Assembly (NCBI RefSeq): GCF_000497045.1
Contig: NW_015961992.1
Location: forward strand, 2,259 to 66,258
DNA length: 64,000 bases
Reading direction: 5' to 3'
From: Kalmanozyma brasiliensis GHG001
Lineage: Eukaryota > Basidiomycota > Ustilaginomycetes > Ustilaginales
Translations under genes and position numbers: made by a program
Notes under the pieces: generated by a model
Databases searched by the model: none
Seen by the model: the letters and a program-made list of their open reading frames with translations, nothing else
What the model was told of the DNA's origin: nothing
Part shown: positions 50,609 to 59,600 of the stretch, piece by piece
How positions within the stretch are numbered: the first letter of the stretch is position 1
Layout of the letters: the number at the start of each line of letters is the position of its first letter

Positions 50609-51436
50609 ATGGCCTCCTACCTGGCCTCCATCTACGGCACCGAGCAGGACAAAGTCAACTGTTCGTTCTACTACAAGATCGGTGCATGTCGTCATGGCGA
50701 TCGCTGCTCGCGGAAACATATCCGTCCGCCCTTCTCTTGCACACTACTTCTGTCCAACGTCTATCGCAATCCGCGACATCACGAGCAAGACTGCACCATC
50801 ACCGACTCCGAGCTGCAGGCTCAATTCGACGCATTCTACGAGGACATGTTTGTCGAGCTTGCCAAGTACGGCGAGCTGGTGGAGATGCATGTTTGCGACA
50901 ACGTTGGAGATCATCTCATCGGCAACGTGTATGCGCGGTACAGATACGAAGCGGATGCGCAACGGGCCGTGGATGCGTTGAACGATAGGTGGTACGATGC
51001 CAAACCGCTATTTGCCGAGTTGAGCCCCGTGACGGACTTTCAGGAGGCATGCTGTCGACAGAACGAGACCAACGAGTGCAACAGAGGCGGATTCTGCAAC
51101 TTCATGCACCTCAGGTACGCGAGCAGGCCGATACGCAAGGAGCTGAATCACCAGCTGGCGGTCGAGTTGCGGAGGAGAAGAGAGGAAGGGAGGGACACGG
51201 CGAAAGGCGTCAAGAAGAAAATGGGCTGGAAGGAGAGGTTGGCATTGGAGCAGGGGGAGTCGGTCGATGCTGGAGAAGATGGAAGCGGCAGCGAGCAGAC
51301 GGAGAAGGCAGAGGCAAAGAGGGATTGGAGGAGTGGCAAATCCGGAGGCGATTGGAGGAGTCAGCCTAGAGTAGCAGAAGTGAATGACGAACTTGCAAGG
51401 GGAACGGCAGAGGACAGGTCGAGAGAGCATTTGTAA
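50609..51436 (+). CDS. U2AF small subunit (U2AF35)
   Basis: 275 aa from the ATG at 50609 (MASYLASIYGTEQDK), which matches the conserved family start. The first CCCH zinc finger is CSFYYKIGACRHGDRCSRKH (18-37). The central RRM-like UHM domain spans about 45-145, with FDAFYEDMFVELAKYGE and the strand IGNVYARYRYE. The second CCCH finger is at about 150-170 (CCRQNETNECNRGGFCNFMH). A Lys/Arg/Glu-rich tail replaces the long RS domain of animals. In known systems the protein pairs with U2AF65 and reads the AG at the 3' splice site. Introns in this window nearly all end in CAG or TAG, as such a factor would require. Confidence 0.95.
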   Translation: MASYLASIYGTEQDKVNCSFYYKIGACRHGDRCSRKHIRPPFSCTLLLSNVYRNPRHHEQDCTITDSELQAQFDAFYEDMFVELAKYGELVEMHVCDNVGDHLIGNVYARYRYEADAQRAVDALNDRWYDAKPLFAELSPVTDFQEACCRQNETNECNRGGFCNFMHLRYASRPIRKELNHQLAVELRRRREEGRDTAKGVKKKMGWKERLALEQGESVDAGEDGSGSEQTEKAEAKRDWRSGKSGGDWRSQPRVAEVNDELARGTAEDRSREHL

Positions 51437-51784
51437 CCATTCGTGCACGTTCAACGATTGAGAAGCATTCCCACGACGCATTCGACGGAAGGATACGTGA
51501 AAGCTTGCTACGACGTGTCATTATCCGACCCTCGAGCGATTGGAGATGAAATGGTGGGCGTAGGGCCTCATGAAACCGCAATGAACCCGTCTGCTGCGCA
51601 TTGTTAGGGACGGTCTTGTTGAGTCACATTTCGCCAACTGGTTTGCCCGTTCCTGCTACTTCTGAATCAAAGCGCGCACGTCTCCCGCCAAATCCCTCTT
51701 TCTCTCTTCAGTTACACTCGCTGGTTGCCTTCTTCCTCCTCCTCATCGTCCGGTCTCTAGGTACCGTGCTCATCGAATCTGGCG
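51437..51784. other. Intergenic between U2AF35 and the first paralogue
   Basis: Both genes run on the plus strand. The segment is T/C-rich from about 51690 to 51750, consistent with a leader. No ORF is supported. Confidence 0.55.
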
Positions 51785-53410
51785 ATGCAAAACAAACTCG
51801 CTCACGACGATCGCCAAGCGATTTGTGTCGATCGCATCCCAACCAACGTGTCTTTGGGCGAGATCTGCTTGGTGCCCTTCGAAGATCAGCCAGACGATGA
51901 CATCTTGATCACCAGCTACAAGCAAGATGGGGCTCTTTACTTCTCGATTTCTATCGCTTTGACGATGGCAGGCACCATCAAGAGAGCCCAAGATTTCGCT
52001 CGGGACATTCCTGGCTGCTCGATCCGACTTGTGCGCTTTCAAGTCTGTCTGGAGTCTGAGCGATACGACACGCATTATCGCTATGAAATCTATCCCGAGC
52101 CCTTACCGACAACTGAAGCCGAGAGAAGCTTCTCGTCGTCTTACAGACGGGTCACGCCGGAGCTTCCTCAGCTCAAACCATCAAGTGTCCCGTTCGAACT
52201 GCTCTCCACAACTTTCCTGGCAGCTGTAGAGCAAGCTGGCAAGACTGGCACCGAGGGTCGCCCTAATGCAGCGCGAGAGGGTACCAACGTAGGCCTGCGA
52301 GGTCAGAACGCAATCAGGATGGCGATAAACGATGCCGATCGACTAGAGCGAGAGGCTCTACGCATCATCGAGCGCAAACGTGAGGCGGACAGACAATTGC
52401 GGCAACTGGAGCAGTCGCAAAGCTTTGCAGACGGAACAGAGCTACCTCAAGACGACCAGCTCGAGCAGGCGCGAGAAAGGGCTGCATCCTACGCCCGATA
52501 TGCTCAGGAAAAGATCTTGGCCGCCGAAGAGGCTAGGGAGATGGTCCAGGTAACCAGAGAAGTCGTGCAGTTCGAGAACGAGAACGACCACGATCTTCAG
52601 CCAGAGCCAACTGTCAAATACGAGATCATCCTTGGCGCGCGACGTTGTGCAAAGCTCCCCATTCCACCGCTGCCGGAAGACCTTTCTAGGGTGGTGATAC
52701 CAGAACGGGGTGTCAGACAGTGGCGCTTCCCAACTGCACTCAGCGCTCACGATCGATACGACTGCGCAAGATACATCTGCGACACTATCGAGGCCAACGG
52801 AATACGCGGCTGCGACTACGATATCAGATACTCGTTTGGGCGCAAGAAGTTCAGCCGATTCCTGCAAATCAAGTTCAGGAGACCCGAGGACTACAAGCTA
52901 GCAAAAGGGATCTACTTTGTCTGGCGCAATCAGCCTCTGAGGCCATTTCATCGCGCAAAACCTCGAGCTAGGCGGCATCTGACCTTGTTGAGTATCGATA
53001 ACTTCATCTTTGGGGAGGACCCCTACGTCATGGTGGACGAGCTTTACATGAAAGTTCGGCGGACACTGCGCTTGGAAGCTGTCTGGCGCCTGAATCAGGT
53101 GCATAAGCTGCGCGACACCTTGGTAACGACCGAAGGCAGTTCTATGATCGCTCTCACCTCTTACAAGCGGGCAAAGAAGCCCTTCGTCCGCTTGTACGGA
53201 CCAAGGGACGTCCCGAGACGTTTCAAGGACTATCGAGATACGTTGCCAATCATTTTGTCGGACCGTCCACATAAGGACATCCAGTCTTATCGCGACTTGC
53301 GTGATCTCAATCGAAAGAAACGTTGGCATCGCAAAGGCAAACTCTGGCTGCGACCCACGTGCCTCAATCATGACAAAATCGCTCTACCTCGACGGGGTCG
53401 CTATGTATAG
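51785..53410 (+). CDS. Paralogue A of a three-member family, unknown function, lacks the zinc cluster
   Basis: Intronless, 541 aa. The N-terminal block (about 8-90) contains DDRQAICVDRIP, DDDILITSYK and YFSISIALTMAGTIKRAQDF. A PFELLSTTFL block follows near 137, then a charged helical stretch (about 175-280), probably coiled coil. The C-terminal block (about 311-390) runs RQWRFPTAL ... SRFLQIKF ... FVWRNQPLRPF, and is followed by VWRLNQVHKLR and TEGSSMIALTSYK. The tail is basic (RDLNRKKRWHRKGKLW) and has only one Cys, whereas the two relatives in the window carry Cys/His clusters there. No signal peptide or membrane helix is visible. The strand/helix order of both blocks suggests RRM-like folds and nucleic acid binding, but this is inference. 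Its neighbour B is the closest relative by position, on the same strand. Confidence 0.85.
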   Translation: MQNKLAHDDRQAICVDRIPTNVSLGEICLVPFEDQPDDDILITSYKQDGALYFSISIALTMAGTIKRAQDFARDIPGCSIRLVRFQVCLESERYDTHYRYEIYPEPLPTTEAERSFSSSYRRVTPELPQLKPSSVPFELLSTTFLAAVEQAGKTGTEGRPNAAREGTNVGLRGQNAIRMAINDADRLEREALRIIERKREADRQLRQLEQSQSFADGTELPQDDQLEQARERAASYARYAQEKILAAEEAREMVQVTREVVQFENENDHDLQPEPTVKYEIILGARRCAKLPIPPLPEDLSRVVIPERGVRQWRFPTALSAHDRYDCARYICDTIEANGIRGCDYDIRYSFGRKKFSRFLQIKFRRPEDYKLAKGIYFVWRNQPLRPFHRAKPRARRHLTLLSIDNFIFGEDPYVMVDELYMKVRRTLRLEAVWRLNQVHKLRDTLVTTEGSSMIALTSYKRAKKPFVRLYGPRDVPRRFKDYRDTLPIILSDRPHKDIQSYRDLRDLNRKKRWHRKGKLWLRPTCLNHDKIALPRRGRYV

Positions 53411-53968
53411 TCGGACAAGTAATCAATGTTGCCCTCGTGTTGATCTTTCGCTATTCCTTTGATTGCCATGGTATCCTTGAAGGCAATGTTGCCAACAAGT
53501 CGCGATTCAGGCAGCCGTCTGTGCTCAGGGCGAGAAGTATGGTTCTCTCGCTCGAAAGAGCGTACACTGATCCTGTCTGCGCAACGCATCAAAGTGGGAT
53601 AGATTTGATTGCATGGCCGGGGCTGAGCTTGAGCTCGAGCTCGGGCCTCCTCGACTCAGCCAATTTTCATTTCGCACCTCACTCTCTACAGTCACATCCC
53701 CTCGACTTGAGACGGCCAGGCACGGCCCTCGAGACGCCGAGAGTCTCATTCGGCCCGTGCTTGTCTGCTGCTTTGTCTAAGCTTCGGCTTGAGCTTCTCT
53801 GAGAACACATTCTTGCAGCACGTCTTGTCTGTTTTCAGCTTTCGCGTTTTGTTCCTTTCGTCGTCCACTACCCCTCCACCATTCGCCATTTTGCCCGCAA
53901 TCGCGTTGATTCCCTCTCGACTTCCTCCTTTTGTCATCCCTCTGATCTCGCACACCCAACGACGCTCG
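53411..53968. other. Intergenic between paralogues A and B
   Basis: 558 bp on the same strand. The B frame is open back to 53789 but only a non-ATG codon begins it. The region contains GAGCTTGAGCTCGAGCTCGG near 53623-53642, an imperfect alternating repeat. There is no gene. Confidence 0.55.
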
Positions 53969-55873
53969 ATGCAGCACAATCCGTTGAACATGAAGGAATC
54001 GCAGCTGGCCGACGACCACCGCTTGGCAATTTGCATAGATCAGATACCGCGCGTCAAGCAGCATCAAGAGATATTCCTCGAGGTCAACGAAGAGCAGAGC
54101 CGCGACGACATCGACATTTGTCGCTATTCAACAGAAGATGGCACTTCGTTCTACTCGATGGCCATGGCCTTGACCAAACCAGGCGTTATTGATGCCATGC
54201 AAAGAACAGCGCTGCGCTTCCCTGCTTGCCCCATGCGCATCGTTAGCTTCCAGGCCTTGCGGAAAGCCAAGCGCGACAAGACATACTGGCAATGCACAGA
54301 AGCCGTCAAGGACAAGCCCAGTCGGATCAAGCAGGTTCAGCAAGATCTGGGCCGAGGAATTCACAGGTCCGGGGATTCAGTCACTCTGCCAGACAGCGAC
54401 GAACGAGACAACAGCAGCCATCAAAACTCCAGCAGAGAATCGACAAGGGATGTGATCCTACTTGAAGGCAACGAAGATGACGACGATGATGAGGAGGACG
54501 AAGACGAATTTGACGAATATGAGCAGCACATGGAGGAAGAATATTGCTGCGATCACGGCCACAAAGCTCTACCCTTCGAGTTGGTCACAAGAGTGTTCCT
54601 TGATAAAGAGCGTAAGGCTTCATCTGACGATGAGGCTCTCATTGGATCTTGCGCCAGACGTATGCGGGATCAGCAGGCAGGGCCATTGACGCGAGCGGAA
54701 GCTGAAGCTCAGACGGCGGCCTATCAAGCTCAAAGGCTTGAAGCGGCAGCCAGACGAGCTATCCACCACAAGCAAGAGCTGGAACAGGATTGGCGAAAGA
54801 AGGAAGAGCAAGGAGATTTCGACTTGTCAAGCGAGGATCGGAGAAGAGACCGTCTCTATGCGTTTGAGGACATCTGCGAAGCTATCGATTTAGCATGGCA
54901 TAGGATCCTCGACGCTGATTTGGCCAGAGAAGAGGCCAAACTTCTTGACGAGATCGCCCGTTTCCAAGACGAATCCGTTCACAAGCATCAACCTGAACCT
55001 GCGATAAGGTACACGGTCATCTTCTGTAAGGATGGTATCGATACAGCTTCGGTTCCCTCATCTCCACTGGACATCATCCCAGCTCCTGGTACGTTTACGC
55101 AGGGCACGAGGCGCTGGAATTTCGCTGTAGCGCTCCGGCTTCCGGATCAAGCCAGTTGCACGGAACATCTGACGCGCCAGCTGACCGAGGCAGGCATCAG
55201 CGAAGGCAAATTCTCCATCAGCTTCATCCTCTCGAAAACTCGCAAGTCTTTTACATACGTGCAGATCGCCTTTGAGCATCCTGTTGACTTTGCACAGGCG
55301 GAAAGCCTGGGTCTGGTCTGGGAGGATCGTCCTCTCAAGCTTTGCAGCAGCGTACAACCCCTCGATGCGCCGATGACACTGCTCGGCGTGGAAAACTTCT
55401 TGATCAAGCGAGACTCGAATCGATATATACGCCGGCAGCCAGCAGCATTCTCGGATATTACTTTGGAGTCGTACATCAAACGACTCGAATCCCAAACGTT
55501 GGAGGCCCACATCATCTGGCGCCTCGATCAGGATCATCAGATAAGGGGTGAAACGATCACGTTGGAAGGCACTTCGATTGTTGCTCTTGTCTCGTACAAG
55601 CAGAAGCCGGTGAGCTCTTCCTCAACCCCTCCATCGTCAAACGTCTACTATGAACCCAAAGACGTGCCGGGCTTCGTTTACACCATGCAAGGATACAAGC
55701 CGATCAAGCTCTTGGGTCGTGCGCCAGCTTGCACGAAGTGCAATGGTCATTGCACTTGGCAGTATCATCTCGAAGAGGAGTGCGAGTATGGGAGTTGCGA
55801 GGGCTGCGGAACGGAGTACGACAGCGAAGACGAATACTGGGACCACCTCAACTTCTCCACCTGTCCTCCATGA
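53969..55873 (+). CDS. Paralogue B, unknown function, with C-terminal Cys/His cluster
   Basis: Intronless, 634 aa from the ATG at 53969. A second ATG at 53990 aligns better with the start of paralogue A (MKESQLADDHRLAICIDQIP against DDRQAICVDRIP), so the true protein may be 627 aa. Shared blocks: SFYSMAMALTKPG and MRIVSFQALRKAKR, then a strongly acidic insert (about 168-195) not found in A or C, LPFELVTRVFL, a helical stretch, HQPEPAIRYTVIF, and RRWNFAVAL ... FTYVQIAFEHP ... VWEDRPLKL (about 381-455), then IWRLDQDHQIRG and LEGTSIVALVSYK. The end is a Cys/His cluster: C588-x2-C591-x8-H600-x4-C605, then CEGCG and a final Cys, likely two zinc-binding units. Function unknown. Confidence 0.85.
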   Translation: MQHNPLNMKESQLADDHRLAICIDQIPRVKQHQEIFLEVNEEQSRDDIDICRYSTEDGTSFYSMAMALTKPGVIDAMQRTALRFPACPMRIVSFQALRKAKRDKTYWQCTEAVKDKPSRIKQVQQDLGRGIHRSGDSVTLPDSDERDNSSHQNSSRESTRDVILLEGNEDDDDDEEDEDEFDEYEQHMEEEYCCDHGHKALPFELVTRVFLDKERKASSDDEALIGSCARRMRDQQAGPLTRAEAEAQTAAYQAQRLEAAARRAIHHKQELEQDWRKKEEQGDFDLSSEDRRRDRLYAFEDICEAIDLAWHRILDADLAREEAKLLDEIARFQDESVHKHQPEPAIRYTVIFCKDGIDTASVPSSPLDIIPAPGTFTQGTRRWNFAVALRLPDQASCTEHLTRQLTEAGISEGKFSISFILSKTRKSFTYVQIAFEHPVDFAQAESLGLVWEDRPLKLCSSVQPLDAPMTLLGVENFLIKRDSNRYIRRQPAAFSDITLESYIKRLESQTLEAHIIWRLDQDHQIRGETITLEGTSIVALVSYKQKPVSSSSTPPSSNVYYEPKDVPGFVYTMQGYKPIKLLGRAPACTKCNGHCTWQYHLEEECEYGSCEGCGTEYDSEDEYWDHLNFSTCPP

Positions 55874-56205
55874 TCGTGACTGGGACCGGGGTTGCGATGC
55901 AGCTTTCTCTGCCCATGGTTACTCGTTGCGCCGGTCACTCGAGCTCAATCACCTGCAGCTGCCCGATTCTATCTCGTCAAGTGCGTCTTGTGCTAACTTA
56001 TCCTGCCTCGACAGCAATCCTGATTCTTTGTGTCGTGTTCTGCAGAGTGAAATCACGGACTGTGCGTTTGCTGAATCCACGTGTGCCGGCGGCTTATCTC
56101 GCAGTTCATTTTTGATTTTCCTCCATGACGTGAAAGTCATCTGGTGCACGGGCATTTTCATCTTTACCCCACCATCTCACGCATTGCTCTGCGCCTCGTC
56201 TCACA
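55874..56205. other. Intergenic after paralogue B
   Basis: This separates B from the small membrane protein gene on the same strand. No ORF or repeat is supported. Confidence 0.55.
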
Positions 56206-56532
56206 ATGATCACGGACCTCATCCTGCTCGCGGTGCTCTTCGCCATCATTGGGGGGATCATTAAGCTCGTCTCGTTCGTGGCACCGCCTCCACCGGGTAC
56301 GACCAAGCCCTCCAGCGCGACCTCGGGCAATTCGTCAGCAGTCAAACTCGGTGGTAGCGGCACAACGCTCGACTGGCAGCATGGGCAGATGAACCTCAAG
56401 ACCAACCTTCGACCCGTCACGCAGCAGGATCTGCTCGAGAAGGCCGAAGCGAGTGGACGCGATGGAGGGAAGTTCGTCACTGAACACGCGAACAGCTTCA
56501 GCTTTGGAAAAAAGGACGCGAGTGGGCTGTAA
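56206..56532 (+). CDS. Small single-pass membrane protein, unknown function
   Basis: 108 aa; the ATG at 56206 is in context CACAATGATC. Residues 3-25 form one hydrophobic segment (LILLAVLFAIIGGIIKLV), followed by a Pro/Thr/Ser/Gly-rich stalk and a hydrophilic end with VTQQDLLEKAEASGRDGG and a terminal SFSFGKKDASGL. The segment could be a tail-inverted membrane anchor or an uncleaved signal. It converges on RAD2 with 92 bp between the stop codons. The frame has good codon style and a clear start; I recognise no family. Confidence 0.65.
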   Translation: MITDLILLAVLFAIIGGIIKLVSFVAPPPPGTTKPSSATSGNSSAVKLGGSGTTLDWQHGQMNLKTNLRPVTQQDLLEKAEASGRDGGKFVTEHANSFSFGKKDASGL

Positions 56533-56624
56533 GGGCTTCGTATCATCAACCTGCGACTTCATCACGCACTCAAGGATCTCAGCACACGCCAGAACAACAG
56601 CTCCGTTGAGAAAAACTTCCATTC

Positions 56625-59600
56625 CTACGCAATCGACGAACGCGAACTCACACTGCTGGATCGGCGCACGCTCCTCGCACGCAGCGTCGCCGGGTCCACG
56701 CTCGGACTCCTGCTCGGTGGCAACGAGTCGATGTCGTCCAACGACATGTTGCGGGCTGCGTGCAGGTTGGCGCGAGCTCCACTGCCTTTGCCAGTGTGAG
56801 TACCGCGGCCACGGCCTCGAGTGGTGGTCGTGGTGCCACGCGCTGCGCCACGCCCGCGTCCTCGCCCACCTCGAGTGGTTCGCGCGGTCTTGGCCGCTGG
56901 AGGAGGCACGGCGAGAGGCTCGTCCTCCGAGCTGGACGAGGCTGAGGATGACAGAAGAGCTTCCTCGTTGTTGGTCGCTTTGGCGCCACCGCGAGCCTTC
57001 CTCGGCTTGGCAGGCTTCTTCTTGCGTTTCGACGCCGTCGTGGCTGCAGCGCTGTCCGTTTCGCCAGGAGGCGCACCTTCGAGAGCCTCGATCGCCGCAT
57101 CCAGCTCGGCTCGTCTCGCTGCTCCATCCTCCTCAGAGGCTTCGACTCCAGGTCCCGCATCGTCGCGTCGAACAATCGGTCGTCTCTTGGCCATCTCCTT
57201 GCCCAGCATCTCCTCGGACACCATGGGCGTCTGCATCCTCGCGCCGACCACCTGCACCTCATCGTCATCGCTACTACTGCTCTCGTCGTTGCCCTTCCTC
57301 GCACTGGTGGCACCCCCACGCTTGTTCGCCGCCCTGAACCCGTTGATGACCTCCTGCAATCGATTGCTGCCGTACGTAACCTTCTTCCTGCCCGCGTAGA
57401 TGCCTGTGCCAGCCGAAGTGTCGAAGAACCCATTGCGATCCAATGTCGTCTGATTGCCGCGTGCGCGGTTGCGCGCGTTCTGCCTTTCGATGATGGGGAG
57501 CAGGTACTGGTCCGTCTTTGTCACTGGCCAATGAAGGTATTCGCCAAGGAACGTCCTCAAACTGTCCAGATCCGGCAGACCCCATGCGAACGGCTCATCG
57601 CTCTCATCCACCGTCGGCGCATAGTACGCCTCCAACACCGCGGGCTCGGGCCAACTCGGCTCCAAGTGCACCTTGTTCCGTAGATTCTTCTTGATCCGCC
57701 TCATCGTCTTTCCCCGTGTATGCTCTTCCGTATCCTTGCCCGTCTGGACGCGCATCCACCAATCGCGAAATTTGAGCAATCCATCCTCGCCGCTGAACAA
57801 CGCCAGCAGCTCCATCGCCACCACCGGTCCCACTCCCGCCAGACCCTCCGTATAGTCGCTTCCCAAGTAGTACGCCAGCCGTACCAGCTTCTCGCGATCC
57901 AATCCGAGTTCTCGCTGCATATCCGATAGCAGGAAGCACTCGACGATCTTGTTGTTGTTGAACATGTTTTTGTAGATGCGCGTGCCACCGAAGAGGAACA
58001 CATCGCTATCGTCCGTGATGATCCCGTCGACAAGCCTGCGCGAGACGAGCTCGGCACATTGCGCTTCGGCCTCCATCGGCGCCGTAATGTAGGGTAATCC
58101 AAAGAGTCGAAGCATCATCTGGATCTCCTGCGCCATCTGTTTGGTGATGTCCTCCTCCGAACGGCGACTGTTGGCAAACTCGGCACGGAGAGCATTGACT
58201 TCGCTCTCGACTTCTTTCTGGACGTCGAGCAGACTGCGCCCTTTGGTGGCGCTGAGGAAGGCGACGAATTCGTTCGAATCGGCGTTGAGGCGGGCGATGG
58301 CGTCTTCGTCGTCCGTGTCGAGCGCGTCGAGTTCTTCGGCGGTGGGGAGGGGGAAGCCGTCTGCGCCGATGACGACTGGTTCGGGTGAGGGAGAGGGTGT
58401 GGGGGACCACTCCAGAGGCGTTTGCTGCCTGCTCGCCGGCGCTGATTGGATCTCTGCTGGTGGGACGTCGATGGGAGTAGGCTCGGAGATGTGCTCTGCT
58501 GCGGCTGATGGGATGTTGTCCAAGGCCACGGCGTCAGGGTCCGCACCGTTCTCTGTGACGCCTGGACCTTGCACTCCTTGAGCTGCGTCTTCTGGAGCTG
58601 CCAGAGACACCGGTACACCGGTCTCCTCTGGCTCTTCGAGGACAGGCACCGTGGCGATCTGTTCAGCTTCGACGTCCTTTCGCATGGAAGGAGCCTCGAC
58701 CAGCTCGAAAGCATCAACGCTGTCGGCCTTCTTCGCATCGAGACCATCGGCGATCTGGCGATTGACCTCCTCGGGCGTAGGAGGCAGGTCTTCTTGCTGC
58801 GCCGACGGTGCTGCTGCTGGCGTTGCAGAGTTTGCAGAGTTTGCAGAGTTTGCTGGCGTTGCAGATTTGGGACGAGGAGCTGCCACCTCGAGTCGTTGCT
58901 GCGAGGCCGATCTCAGGGGTGGACCCATGCGGCGAGCATTTGCTGGCGACGGGCGCGGAGGCGTCTCCACAATTGGGACAGCGACCACTACCTCTTCGCT
59001 CTGCTTCGGAGCTGCCTCTGGTGAGGGCAACGCCTCGGGCTTCTCGAGCAGGTTGGTGGTCGACGTCGATCGACGAGCAGCACGCAGGCTTCCAGCGAGA
59101 CTCTTGCGAGGCGGAGGAGGTGCTCTCGCCACGTCACCTCCTTTCCTGCGCCCAACGAGCGCCGCCAGCTCCTGCATGCGATCCGGCTTCTCGGCAGAAA
59201 TATCGTCTGTCTCCACCCTGGGAAGAGGCACGACGACCGGCTGAACCTCGCGCAAGGTGGACGGCGCTTCTGGCTGCACGTCCTCAAAGTCGTCCTCGTC
59301 CATTTCGACATCGGCCTCGCCTGCTTCTGGCACTACGGTGCTGCGACTGCCAGCTTGAGAGTCGGCGATGGCTCGAGCCAGGTCTTCCGTCTCGTCCTCC
59401 TCCAGCTCGTCTTCGACGTCTTGCATCATCCGAAACGCGTCGCCTTCATCATCCGCGTCAGCATCGACATCGATCCAATCGGACTGTTGTGCAGACTTGC
59501 CTGAGTCGGCAGTAGACGATCGTTGGTTGCGAATGAAAAGAGGTCGCTCCCCACGTTTGCGTCGAGGCCGACGAGCACGTTCCAGTTCATCCTCGTCATC

